Positions 22,081 to 32,127 of a stretch of DNA of 64,000 nt are shown piece by piece. The DNA is from Arctopsyche grandis (lineage: Eukaryota; Arthropoda; Insecta; Trichoptera; Hydropsychidae): contig NC_135362.1 of the NCBI RefSeq assembly GCF_051622035.1, positions 13,209,501 to 13,273,500 on the forward strand, given 5' to 3'. Every line of letters begins with the position of its first letter. Position 1 is the stretch's first letter. Position numbers and translations under genes: made by a program. The notes under the pieces are model-generated. The model was not told the origin of the DNA. It was given only the letters and a program-made list of their open reading frames with translations, and did no database searches.

Positions 22081-22793
22081 CTCGGAAATATGAATTGCTA
22101 GCATCTCAGATTTGTTGATGCTTGATCTATGGTATGTCAATCCAGGCAAAAACTAACCCGCTTAAATGTTTTTGGTGATATTTTATCTTCGTATTGAAAT
22201 ACATAGGTTTGACACTGATATTTTATGAAATATAGGAGAAACTTATCGAAATAATAAGATCGTACAAATTAACAATGACATGACGATACGCCCATCACAG
22301 TTGAAGTCTATCTAAGAATGCCGTGCCGTACGATTCAGTGTGTAAATGGGTGTTTTCATACACCCATTTATTCCGTATTCTGCCGAGCATGCAGCTGTCC
22401 ATACTTCTTTGAGTGCATTGGAGTTAATGCAGAATTCGGTGTTCAATGTTTAATTGATCACTGATCTTTTTCAAGTGGCATTTTGGATTCGAATACGGCG
22501 CTCATTCACTATCCTAATTTTATACGTCCCTTTCTTTGCTACCGGAGAATATACATAGGTATATTATCAGAGATCTGGAGCAACCACATTTTTGAGTTGC
22601 TCCGTTCGACACCTAATTACTTGCTCCAACTCCGCTCCGTGCTCCTAATAGTTTTAATATGAATCATATTATTTATCAACTTTATATAGATATGTGAAAA
22701 AAATTATAAAAGCTTATTTATTAACAATTTATCTATTATTAAAATATTTAATTTTTAAAATATATCATGAAAATATATACATAGATAGATACA

Positions 22794-23117
22794 TCTAATA
22801 TATAATTTCGAAAGAGACTTTGTAACTATAGTTGGGTGGGAAACGAAAAAAAGTGAAAGTTTCCATGACGACAAATAAATTCACCTCCGGACCCGGGGAG
22901 CGCCGGATTCTGGTATACATATATTTTCGAAAGAGACTATATATGTTTGTTTGCTCGTGACAGTCAATTTAATAAAAAAAAAAATGAATATTCAAATAAA
23001 TTTATAAAATATTAATAAAGCTATTCAAATAAATTTAATAAAATGTTAACTATAAGATTAGTCATGTTTAAGCGGTTTATATTACAAATACCGAGCGAAG
23101 CCGGGTAAAACCACTAG
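22794..23117 (+). mobile_element. Helitron-like element, 324 bases, next to the LINE
   Basis: It begins TCTAATATATAATTTCGAAA after A (22793) and ends ACCGAGCGAAGCCGGGTAAA plus ACCACTAG before T (23118). This gives the TC start, GCGAAGC hairpin and CTAG end between A and T. The interior has an extra GC-rich segment (CTCCGGACCCGGGGAGCGCC) that the 184-base array units lack. The right flank of the LINE preserves the apparent empty site (see findings). Confidence 0.8.
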
Positions 23118-23372
23118 TATTAAATACAAATAATATAAATAATAAATCATCAGTTCGCCGTCGTTCGTTGTCGATCGATGACGCATTCGCACCGTTATTA
23201 GCTCTTCCATAAATAATATTTAATTAAAGTACCTAAACGGTCTAAAAAACACAAAAAAATAAAAAAAATAAAAAGATCTGTCAATCAAAGTTTGTTCCTG
23301 TTGTGCTATTTTTAATTCGTACTTATAAAATATATTCATAATAATTTCAAAAAATATAAATTCAAGTTTCAA

Positions 23373-24356
23373 GTGGGTAGTCCATACATTCTCGTTCGCA
23401 GAGTGAATTTCATAGATTGTCAACCTTTAGTTCAATTCAATTTGGCAATCATGCAGTGTTGTGCATCTTGTGAAACGCAATTTTCTAATGGAGTTCAATG
23501 TGCTAATTGTAAGAGGCATTACGATTTTAATTGTGCCAAAATTACTGAAGGCGGCTACAATAAATTGGGAGCTACTAAAAGGGCTACATGGAAGTGTCCA
23601 CGATGCCGTAATCCACAAAGTCCTCAGTCTTTGACCGAGTCACCTTCGCCGTCATTGGGTACACTACTTACGGAGATCCTGGATATCAAACGTAACATAT
23701 CATGCCTGCCGTCGCTTGCAGAGGACATAAAAACGATAAAAACTGATATTAGCGACCTCAAAGCTACTTGTGAATTTAACAGTTCAAAGATTATTGAGGC
23801 CGAAAATAGGATAAGTGCAGTAGAGGATAAAGTTAAAGACATCGAGTCACTTAAGAATATTGTTGATGTATTACAAAATAAAATCGCAAGCAATGAACAG
23901 AGATTAAGGCTCAACAATGTTGAAATAAAAGGAATCCCTTGTAAAAATAATGAAAACGTCTTTAATATTTTTGACTCGATCTCCAAAACTGTAAATTGCA
24001 ATATTCCAAAATCAGAAATTAATTATATCACTAGAGTTCCCACCCGCACTTCGGATAAACTACTTGTAGTGAGCTTCATCAATAGATATATTAAAGAAGA
24101 CTTTGTTGCGACTACCCGTAAACACAAGAATCTCACAGTTAATGATATAGGTGTTGGTGTTGATAATACCAAAATCTACATAAATGATCAATTAACCATT
24201 GCCAATAAGCAACTTTTGACCAAAACAAAATCCTATGCTAAAGATAAGGGGTTTCAATACGTCTGGGTAAGAAATTCAAACATACTTTTAAGAAAAAACT
24301 CCACTTCAAAGATTCTACACATAAAGACTTTGGACGACCTAAAAAAGATTATATAA
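23373..24356 (+). CDS. LINE ORF1: PHD finger, coiled coil, FP25K-like C-terminal domain
   Basis: This 327-codon frame encodes the nucleic-acid-binding ORF1 protein of the LINE. Residues about 28-78 form a PHD-like zinc finger: CCASCE, CANC, H...C and CPRCR give the spaced Cys/His ligands. Residues about 95-190 are a charged coiled coil (EAENRISAVEDKVKDIESLK). The C-terminal part (LRLNNVEIKGIP, INYITRVPTRTSDKLLVVSF, VYINDQLT-like IYINDQLTIANKQLLTK, YVWVRNSNILLRKN) matches the domain shared by baculovirus FP25K-like proteins and many insect LINE ORF1s. The frame opens at ATG 23373, but Met27 (23451, before QCCASCE) is an equally good start. The stop at 24354-24356 lies 11 bases before the next ATG. 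Confidence 0.85.
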   Translation: MGSPYILVRRVNFIDCQPLVQFNLAIMQCCASCETQFSNGVQCANCKRHYDFNCAKITEGGYNKLGATKRATWKCPRCRNPQSPQSLTESPSPSLGTLLTEILDIKRNISCLPSLAEDIKTIKTDISDLKATCEFNSSKIIEAENRISAVEDKVKDIESLKNIVDVLQNKIASNEQRLRLNNVEIKGIPCKNNENVFNIFDSISKTVNCNIPKSEINYITRVPTRTSDKLLVVSFINRYIKEDFVATTRKHKNLTVNDIGVGVDNTKIYINDQLTIANKQLLTKTKSYAKDKGFQYVWVRNSNILLRKNSTSKILHIKTLDDLKKII

Positions 24357-24367
24357 ATATTTTTTCA

Positions 24368-25135
24368 ATGAATAAGCAATCAATTCTAATTTTTTATTTA
24401 TATTTTTCTTACCTTCTCTTTTATGTGACAATTATATTTACCGATCCTGTTATTCTCTTCTCTATATTTTATATCTACATTTCTTACTTTATTTTTTACT
24501 GTATTTTCCACCATATTTTTTACTATATTTTCACTTTTATTAATAATAATTATTTGAATATAAATATTATTATCAAAGAATATACACTAACTAATTCCAT
24601 ATTTTATTTTGCTTATACTTATTTCAATTCAATTGCTATCATCAATAATTGTTGTTTGATAATTGATTCTATATCTTCATTTATAATTACATATACTTGT
24701 ACATGCAATTACATTTTTTACTGTAATTTCTTCCATACTTTTTGCTCTATTTATAACTATAGTTTCACTTCTATTATTGATTATTGTCTTAATATTAATA
24801 TTATTGTTAAAGAATATAAACTGGTTAATTCCATTTTTCACTTTGTTAATATATGTTCAGATTCATTTACTACCATCAATGATTATTATTTGAACAATAG
24901 TTCTATATCTTTGTTTATAATTATTGATGCATGCTCATTTGTATACATATGTCTATGCTTACCTACGCATGTAGGCTTATACGTCTATCTTTATGCACTC
25001 TATCAATTCTACCCATATATTATGGTTTTTGTTTTCTTTATTAATTATTGGTTCTTTCTTATATTTCTGAACGCACTTTATTTTCAATTCTATCATCAAT
25101 TGTCATCTAAATCATTGTTTATTATTATATTATGA
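24368..25135 (+). CDS. LINE accessory frame ORFx: hydrophobic protein with an internal duplication
   Basis: An open frame of 255 codons lies between ORF1 and ORF2, starting at MNKQSILIFYLYFSYLLFY. It is very rich in Phe, Tyr, Ile, Leu and Asn, and would form many membrane-like segments if translated. Codons from 24557 (NINIIIKEYTLTNSIFYF) and from 24791 (NINIIVKEYKLVNSIFHF) are diverged copies of one unit offset by 234 bases, exactly 78 codons. The two units differ by many substitutions, several of them synonymous, but by no frameshift or stop. The other two forward frames are full of stops here. I recognise no family and do not assign a function. It could still be an open frame sustained by T-rich composition. 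Confidence 0.4.
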   Translation: MNKQSILIFYLYFSYLLFYVTIIFTDPVILFSIFYIYISYFIFYCIFHHIFYYIFTFINNNYLNINIIIKEYTLTNSIFYFAYTYFNSIAIINNCCLIIDSISSFIITYTCTCNYIFYCNFFHTFCSIYNYSFTSIIDYCLNINIIVKEYKLVNSIFHFVNICSDSFTTINDYYLNNSSISLFIIIDACSFVYICLCLPTHVGLYVYLYALYQFYPYIMVFVFFINYWFFLIFLNALYFQFYHQLSSKSLFIIIL

Positions 25136-25237
25136 ACAAATACTTGCCAAAAAACTATATAATTCGCTTTATTAATTTTATTTTAACTCAATTGGTATCA
25201 CGAGTGATGGTTTGCTCGGTAATTCCGTATCGCTTCT

Positions 25238-25597
25238 ATGGATGCAAGTATGTATGTGTATATTTATATTCATATACACATAACTGCTGATATTTATGCT
25301 TCTAGATATCTACACGTCTATCACTACGTACTCATCAATTGCCAATTCTATTTACGTTTTACAATTTATCTTATTTTTATTACATTGCTATATTTTATTC
25401 TGTGTACTTTCCATGTTCCTTATTTCCATGTGCTTTATTTTCCTACTCTATTAATACGTTTCATTTTTATGTTTGCATACATATTGACATGTGTATTTTC
25501 GTGTATAATTGTATGTACATATGTGTGTATGTGTTTATATGCATTTGTATATGCACATATATATATGTGTGTGAGTACCTTTTTATTATTTTTCTGA
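25238..25597 (+). CDS. LINE accessory frame ORFy: small hydrophobic protein
   Basis: A 119-codon frame (MDASMYVYIYIHIHITADIY...) fills the last part of the ORF1-ORF2 spacer and stops 9 bases before the ORF2 start codon. It is rich in Tyr, Ile, Phe, Cys and Leu, like ORFx, and has no recognisable domain. The nearby overlapping frame at 25339-25620 is the less likely reading because it runs into ORF2. The tight spacing to ORF2 would suit termination-reinitiation, but composition alone may explain this short frame. Confidence 0.25.
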   Translation: MDASMYVYIYIHIHITADIYASRYLHVYHYVLINCQFYLRFTIYLIFITLLYFILCTFHVPYFHVLYFPTLLIRFIFMFAYILTCVFSCIIVCTYVCMCLYAFVYAHIYMCVSTFLLFF

Positions 25598-25606
25598 GAC
25601 CACTTA

Positions 25607-28504
25607 ATGGATTCTATTAATTTATATTATCAAAATGTACGTGGTCTCCGTACAAAAACTGATATTTTTTTACGAAATATAAACATGTCCAATTATGATA
25701 TTATTTTGCTTACTGAAACTTGGTTGATGGACACTATAAGTGATCAGGAACTCTTTGATGAAAGATATATAGTGTGGCGAAGAGATCGTAATTATGTTAG
25801 CTTAAACCAAATACGTGGTGGTGGTTGCCTTGTGGCAACTAAGCGTGAACTTGGAGTTGTTTCACGTCCAGAGTGGCACTCTTCTGCGGAGGATATCTGG
25901 ATATCTCTCACTTTACGCAGCACCACTAATCATCGCAACCTTCTCAAATTTCATATATGTGTATTGTATTTATGTTCTGAGAACATAGGTAATTCTTTTA
26001 ATACTCAACTTACTAATTTTCTTGAAAACATGTCTACTATTTCAACTAACTACCCGGATGATAGATTTTTAATTGTTGGAGATTTCAATCTAAGTAACAT
26101 CCAATGGTCCCAGGATATCTCCAGAGGAGGACTTATACCTATCAATTCGTTAAGAAGCACCGAAATGACTCTTATTGATGCATTAAATTTTTGTAATTTT
26201 AAACAATATAATGGAGTACTTAACTTATTCGGCCGTATTCTTGATCTAGTTTTATCAAATGAACATTTGGTAGTAGATGCCTGTTTAGATCCTCTCGTTC
26301 CTGAGGATCCTTATCATAAATCTCTGTTAATTACTGCTGATCTAACTTTTTATCGATCACTTAAATCTAAACCTTATACTAGATTCCTTTTTGATCTTGG
26401 TAACTATAACGAGATTCAAAATGAATTAAACTCTGTTTCTTGGTCTTATTTACATACTGTTTCTCTTGATGATGCTGTAAATTCATTTTATAATCTTATA
26501 TATAATTTAAGGGATAAATATATCCCACAGAAACATGTTCAAAGTAGAAAATTTCCCGCTTGGTATACTGCACCCCTAAAAAAAGTCCTGAAGGAAAAGT
26601 ACAAATTTTTTAAGAAATTCAAAAATTATAACAACCTGGCTGACCATCATACCTTTGTACTATTACGCAATCGGGCAAAAACTTTAGAGAAAGAATGTTT
26701 CAAAAATTATATGACTTTAGTAGAAAACGACATTTCCTTGAATCCCAAAGCATTCTGGTCCTACATTAAATCAAGGAACAAAAACAACGTCCTACCTCAT
26801 ATTCTGTATCATGGTGACATTACTGCTGATACGGGGGTGGACATTTGTAATTTGTTTTCTTCCTTCTTTTACTCGACGTTCCTTAAACCGGTCTCTAATC
26901 AATCGACTTCCTCTTATCCCTTACCAACCAACGTCTGTTCTGTCACATCTTCCTCTGAAATTGGATCAATTGAAATTCGAAGTGAAAAAGTATTAAATAT
27001 TTTGAAATCAACTGATATTCATAAAACAGCAGGCCCAGATTTAATTTCTCCAATTTTTATCTCAAAATGTGCTGAAAGCCTAACTTTACCACTAACCATT
27101 ATCTATAAAAGATCTATTAGTGAGGGCCTTGTACCTTGTATCTGGAAATCAGCATTCATATCTCCTGTACATAAGAAAGGAAAAAAAAACGAAATTTCCA
27201 ATTACAGGCCTATATCAAAGCTATGTATATTTGCTAAGATATTAGAAAAATTAGTGTACGACCAACTTTTTCCAGCTATCTCGCAATCTCTTAGTATGCA
27301 ACAACATGGTTTTCAGAAAGGACGCTCAGTTACAACAAATTTACTACTATTTAATGATTTCGTTACTAATGCCATGAACGATCGGTCTCAGGTTGATACT
27401 ATATATACAGATTATAGTAAGGCATTTGACAAGATTGATCACGATATTCTCCTTGAAAAACTTTTACAGATCGGTATTCATGGTGATCTCTATAGATGGT
27501 TCACCTCATACATTACGCGTCGATCACAGGCTGTCTCATTAAATGGATTTATATCGAAATGGATGAATATTCCTTCTGGTGTTCCACAAGGCTCCCTCTT
27601 GGGACCTCTATTATTCAATATTTTCATCTTCGATATTGAAAAATGTTTTCAGAATTCAAATGTACTATTATTTGCTGATGATATGAAGATTTTCAAGAGA
27701 ATAGACAACCGAAATGATGCTTTGGCCCTACAAGATGATTTGTTCAGACTAGAGGCTTATTGCAGCATAAATAAGTTGGAAATTAATGTAGCAAAATGCT
27801 CCTGCATAACCTTCACCAGAAAACTATGTCCAGTTGACTTTCCTCATTCAATTAACGGACATAGACTCACAAGGGTATCGGAAATTAGGGATTTGGGAGT
27901 CTTTTTAAACTCTGATCTATCCTTTAGTAAACATATTGACAATGTTGTAGCTCGAGCGTCGAAGGCCCTCGGGTTCGTCATCCGGTCCTCCAAATGCTTT
28001 ACTTCTATAAAATCATACAAAATACTATATTGTGCATACGTAAGAAGTATTGTTGAGTTTGCATCCCAAGTTTGGAACCCAGATTACTCTGGTGCAAGAG
28101 ACAGATTGGAGCGCATTCAGAAGAGATTCCTGAGGTACGTCAGTAGCCGTTTTGGATTAACCTATACTTCCTATGAAGATGCTTGTAGGTGTCAGCATCT
28201 ACTTCCTCTTGTCAAAAGAAGGGAGATAGCTGACATCTCAACAATTTTGAACATCCTTAACGGCTCGATTGACTGTCCTCAATTATTGAGCAGACTATCA
28301 TTGCGTGTACCAAATAGAATGACTAGATGTAATGAGCTCCTTTACATACCTAATACTTTTTCTAATTATGGAAGAAGCTCATTCATCTGGCGTGCAAGCT
28401 CCACCGTCAACACACTAATCTTAACAATTTCTATGTTTGACTTATTTAATATTAATGCTATACAAGCTAGAGTAATTATTGCAAATTTGTTTTTCGATGA
28501 TTAA
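25607..28504 (+). CDS. LINE ORF2: apurinic-like endonuclease and reverse transcriptase
   Basis: A 965-codon uninterrupted frame encodes the retrotransposition enzyme. The N-terminal endonuclease shows INLYYQNVRGLRTK, the metal-binding Glu in LLTETWL, VGDFNLSNIQWS and a C-terminal His in DPYHKSLL in place of the usual SDH. The reverse transcriptase shows PISKLCIFAKILEKL, QHGFQKGRS, domain A DYSKAFDKIDHD (Asp602 and Asp608), domain B GVPQGSLLGPLLFN and the catalytic FADD at residues 689-692. The C-terminal part (YVRSIVEFASQVWNP, LERIQKRFLRYVSSRFG) is typical of Jockey/CR1-like elements. There is no RNase H domain. The length and absence of damage suggest an intact enzyme. Confidence 0.95.
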   Translation: MDSINLYYQNVRGLRTKTDIFLRNINMSNYDIILLTETWLMDTISDQELFDERYIVWRRDRNYVSLNQIRGGGCLVATKRELGVVSRPEWHSSAEDIWISLTLRSTTNHRNLLKFHICVLYLCSENIGNSFNTQLTNFLENMSTISTNYPDDRFLIVGDFNLSNIQWSQDISRGGLIPINSLRSTEMTLIDALNFCNFKQYNGVLNLFGRILDLVLSNEHLVVDACLDPLVPEDPYHKSLLITADLTFYRSLKSKPYTRFLFDLGNYNEIQNELNSVSWSYLHTVSLDDAVNSFYNLIYNLRDKYIPQKHVQSRKFPAWYTAPLKKVLKEKYKFFKKFKNYNNLADHHTFVLLRNRAKTLEKECFKNYMTLVENDISLNPKAFWSYIKSRNKNNVLPHILYHGDITADTGVDICNLFSSFFYSTFLKPVSNQSTSSYPLPTNVCSVTSSSEIGSIEIRSEKVLNILKSTDIHKTAGPDLISPIFISKCAESLTLPLTIIYKRSISEGLVPCIWKSAFISPVHKKGKKNEISNYRPISKLCIFAKILEKLVYDQLFPAISQSLSMQQHGFQKGRSVTTNLLLFNDFVTNAMNDRSQVDTIYTDYSKAFDKIDHDILLEKLLQIGIHGDLYRWFTSYITRRSQAVSLNGFISKWMNIPSGVPQGSLLGPLLFNIFIFDIEKCFQNSNVLLFADDMKIFKRIDNRNDALALQDDLFRLEAYCSINKLEINVAKCSCITFTRKLCPVDFPHSINGHRLTRVSEIRDLGVFLNSDLSFSKHIDNVVARASKALGFVIRSSKCFTSIKSYKILYCAYVRSIVEFASQVWNPDYSGARDRLERIQKRFLRYVSSRFGLTYTSYEDACRCQHLLPLVKRREIADISTILNILNGSIDCPQLLSRLSLRVPNRMTRCNELLYIPNTFSNYGRSSFIWRASSTVNTLILTISMFDLFNINAIQARVIIANLFFDD

Positions 28505-30284
28505 TTTTAATGAAAGTTTATGATTATGATTATGAATTTTTATTTTGATGTATTTATTTTGTCTTTTTGTTTTTTGTTATATATTATATTTTTTATATTA
28601 TTTCATAATTTTTATCATATTATTATTCTTATTATTCTGATATTTTTATTATACTGTTATTTCTATTTTTTTTCTTTTTTTGTTTTCTTTAACTATCTTA
28701 CTCTATTATCATTTTTGTTTCTTATTTTAAATGTTTGAGCTTTTCTTTTTTTACCTATATGTGAAAATTATTAATGGTTTACTTAACATAATTATATTTT
28801 TTTTACTATCAATCTAATAAACTGTAAACTGTAAATTTTCCAAATAAATAAAATAAATAAAATAAAATAAAAATAAAATACTACATGGTGCGTACATGGT
28901 TGTCCCAAAATACCATCGTAGCAAGAATAGAGAAAATAATCATGAATATAATTTGATCATGATGGAAAAAATGTACAAATCCATATGTACAGAATAACAA
29001 CAAGTGAAAAAAGTATATAAAACAAAATATTAAATTGTAAAAATATAAACATATTAAATACAAATAATGTAATACAAACATGATGCACCACATGACAAGT
29101 GATTCCGGGATAATAAACCGTCAAATATTGAAAAACTAATTGAAAAAATAACGTATTCATTACATTTTTAAATTCTGAATGAAATTCTAATAAAAACAAA
29201 ATATCGGAACAGTGGAGCACTACAAATTTCCGTGCTCCGGCTCCGCTTCTGCTCCGCCCAAAAACTCGTTGCTCTATCGCCTTATTTAAAATAGATGGGA
29301 ATTTCCAATTTAGTTACAGATAACTACGCCCACAGTATTTTTTTGTCAATTTTATATTTTTAAAGACTAAAGCCACTTTTTAACCGCAAAATGACATCAT
29401 TATATGCGGCCGAAGTGTTTATTTATATATTGTAAATTTTAATATTTGGGGATCGCAGTTAGTTGTGCGCTGGCCGTGTATCATTTTACGCTATCGGCTT
29501 GGATTAATCTGCGACCCCTACGCAGTAAAATAAATCATTTTCGTAAGGGTTGACAATTTTGCGAAGGGGTTCTTCCCGCACAATCTATTACAGTGTGTGA
29601 AAATGTTTGTTTCTAATTGATTTACAACTTGTGTTTAAATTTATTTTATTTATTACAAATTTTTAGTAGCGAGCTTTGACACTATGTACATACATACATA
29701 TATACCATAACCAGTGTTCTTTGTTCGATTTCAGATGTGTATTTAGGTTTTAAAAAAATTGTACAATTTTTTTCAATGATTTGTGCACTGCTTTTTGGAT
29801 TTCGTTGTTTTGCATATCTATCGTATTTACTGATTTCAGACAATTTCTTGTAATCATTTTTTGCTGATAGGGATGGCGACAAAAAACCAACTAAGGATAG
29901 GTTTGAGGAGATATTTTTTTAGATACATATAATATACAGAGTAGAGAGCAAAGGAGATTAAATATAATGTATTAAATAAGGATGGAGTGTATTTCGGTGA
30001 ATTAACGCCGTTTTCAAATCCAAAATTTCCCTTTTGTTGAAGAATAAGATAGAAATATGGAACGCTGTATGCTCAGTATAACGATGCGAGATGAGAGGCG
30101 GATTACGTGGATGCGAAATGTAAAATAGGTAGAGGATATAGTGGAGAGAGTGAAGAGATTTTTATTTTTATTTTATTACAAGTAAACCCATTCTTTTTTA
30201 CATAAGTTTTTACAATTCTAAACCTTTTTATAAATGCTATACTACCTATTTTTATTAATACTATAAACATTTTTATAAATACTA

Positions 30285-30449
30285 TAACCGTTTCAACATT
30301 GAAATCGGATAAATCGGCAAACTCTAATACAAAAAGATCGACCTGGAGTCAAATATATCCAAGATCTGGCCAGCAACACCGGGTCAATGATTGAACTCAT
30401 GACCCCCCCGTTGAAAGCATTACACGCTAACCACTACGGTATGTTGCTC
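30285..30449 (-). mobile_element. tRNA-derived SINE, minus strand
   Basis: Reverse-complemented, it reads a head TACCGTAGTGGTTAGCGTGT, then a B-box-like GAGTTCAATCATTGACCC, then CCGGTGTTGCTGGCCAGATC and a tail with TTTGCCGATTTATCCGATTT. It belongs to the same subfamily as the SINEs at 21496 and 59546. Its head abuts an RTE fragment at about 30475. Confidence 0.6.
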
Positions 30450-30474
30450 GTTAAGTGAAATTGGAATAGGCGGG

Positions 30475-30620
30475 TTACCTACTTAGCTTGAAGAATGGAA
30501 GAAAGAATTGCTCGAATGGTACCCGATAGAATGTAAAATGGAATGGAATGGGAGAAGCTCACAAGAGAGACGAGTGGATGAGAAAGGAAAAATGTTTAGG
30601 ATAAGATGGAGAGAGGGCCG
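30475..30620 (+). mobile_element. RTE-type LINE 3' fragment
   Basis: The segment contains AAGAATGGAAGAAAGAATTG and CTCGAATGGTACCC. It is the counterpart in the opposite orientation of the minus-strand fragment at 21225-21490, whose complement reads AAGAATGGACGAAATAAGTG and CTCGAATGGTACCC. It is too short and degraded to encode anything. Like the other copy, it sits next to a SINE head with a TTAA at the join. Confidence 0.45.
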
Positions 30621-32127
30621 TGTATGGATTGGGTGTTCTTCGAAAACGATATATTCCTCTTCGATATATTTAACAATTATGAAAGATAAAGCATGCGCCG
30701 CAGCCATACATATTTTTTTAATCCCCCCCCAACCCCCCTAACCAACCCTGGATATAATGCTTTCAAAGTATGCATTTTATTATTTGTGTTTATTTTCAAC
30801 TTCATTCATTCGATTTCGATTTTCGATAATAACTTAAATTCCTGTTTTTTCTAAATATTATTTTTTTGCAAATTAGAATGTTTTGGTGCAAAGTCTACAG
30901 TTGCATACTACATAATAGACGCTGGCTCGTGCACCGTTGTCTTTTTTAATTGTATTACGAATAAATTAACATTTGCATTTGTTTTACATATTTATATGCC
31001 GTAGTAATGTTTACGTTTCGCTTTGACTCTTTGACCTGAAGACGAGCCATTGTTTGTATAGAGAGCGGCTTAGGGCTGTGCTGCTGCTGCTGCAGAGGCG
31101 CATCTTCGACCGGGCGACGCTTGGCATCGCATATTTCGTATCTGCAATTTCGCGGCGAATAGCGAAAATTTTCAGGGTCGCCACGCAAAAGCGCCAGTGG
31201 GGCAAACGTTACGGAACGTGTCGGATTCGCTCGCAGACTATGGCGGGAATTCGACCGCATTATTGCGTAATTAACCCTTTCACGCCGACGCGTCGTTTGA
31301 CGTTTTCGGGGCTCACCGCAACTGCTATTTCTACATGGAAGTAGTGGATACTACATGCGATACAAAGGAGTGGCAAGTAGCTGAAAATTTTACGATTTTA
31401 TATGCATGTATTTAATAGTGTGTGTGTGTGTGTATGTAGGTGGATGGGTGTGTGATGAAAGCGTTTTGTAATTTAGCAGGTGATAAAAATGAAGGTGCGC
31501 TTTTAGATGCATGAGGCTGCTTTCGCTGCGCAGCCAGAATATTACACTAGAGACTGGTGTTGTAATCTGGTACGCTCGGTGCAAAATTCTGTATTATACA
31601 CCGTTTAAAGCAGGCCTGTGAAGTCGTTAAAACACACGACTCCGACTCCGACTCCAATTTTTTATAAATTTAAAAATATAATATTTTTTCCATTGGGTTA
31701 ATTTTTGAATATTTCGGAATAAATCATCACTATTGACTAGGTTTTTTTTTCTTTCAGTATTTTGTATTTTTACTAAAATATTTTTTTCAACTATTAAACC
31801 ACCATACAACTAATGAAAGGTAAATGGACTTTTCAAATAACAAGCCTCTCCTTAATTTGACCTAAACACGAGAAAAAAATGAATATACGTAGAAACACCG
31901 TATCTCAGTTCTGCATACATTGATGAGTCACCCTTAGTTAGTAATTCACTATTCATATATGTATGTATGTAAATATGCAGGGCCGTCGTGAGGAATCCCG
32001 GGCCCTGTGAAAAACTAAAAAAAAGATCTTTTAGATATATTTTTAATATGCAAAAAAAATTTCAGAACTATTAGAAAAATACCTAGTATATTTTGGTTGC
32101 TATTTTTTAAAATAATTGAATAAGCAA

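Larger units (their letters stand above)
20122..23117. other. Start of the large intron: AT-rich DNA with repeat fragments
   Basis: This stretch holds no recognised exon. From 20380 to 20550 there is a GC-richer patch that ends in a hAT-like terminal motif (CAGTGCTCTTTAAACTTTTC, about 20513), without a recognised partner end. At 21225-21490 there is an RTE fragment, followed by a split SINE and a Helitron-like copy, listed separately. At 22567-22650 a run rich in gctcc/ctccg resembles one at 29205-29275 on the other side of the LINE. The two may be the separated halves of an older element into which the LINE inserted. Confidence 0.4.
23135..29051 (+). mobile_element. Full-length non-LTR retrotransposon (LINE, Jockey/CR1-like group)
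   Basis: The element has a GC-richer 5' leader from about 23148 (CATCAGTTCGCCGTCGTTCG), then ORF1 (23373 or 23451 to 24356), two small hydrophobic frames (24368-25135, 25238-25597), ORF2 (25607-28504) and an AT-rich 3' UTR with an (AAATA)n-like tail at 28842-28878. All four frames are open, so the copy may be recent. A 20-nt direct repeat (ACATATTAAATACAAATAAT) brackets it at 23118-23134 plus the bases before the Helitron on the left, and at 29049-29068 on the right. That places the right limit about 170 bases beyond the A-rich tail. Clade assignment (CR1, Kiri or Jockey proper) needs a tree. Confidence 0.85.
29069..32118. other. Intronic DNA between the LINE and a hAT-like element
   Basis: No exon was recognised. 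The 29205-29275 stretch is rich in gctccg units (see the 22567-22650 partner). At 29448-29515 a short GGGGATCGCAG...CTGCGACCCC inverted pair is present. A minus-strand SINE and an RTE piece occupy 30285-30620. A GC-rich patch at 31050-31330 contains a CTGCTGCTGCTGCAG run and ends with TTAACCCTTTCACGCCGACG, a type of sequence common in insect MITEs. At 31979 the motif CAGGGCCGTCGTGAGG resembles a hAT terminus. Confidence 0.35.
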
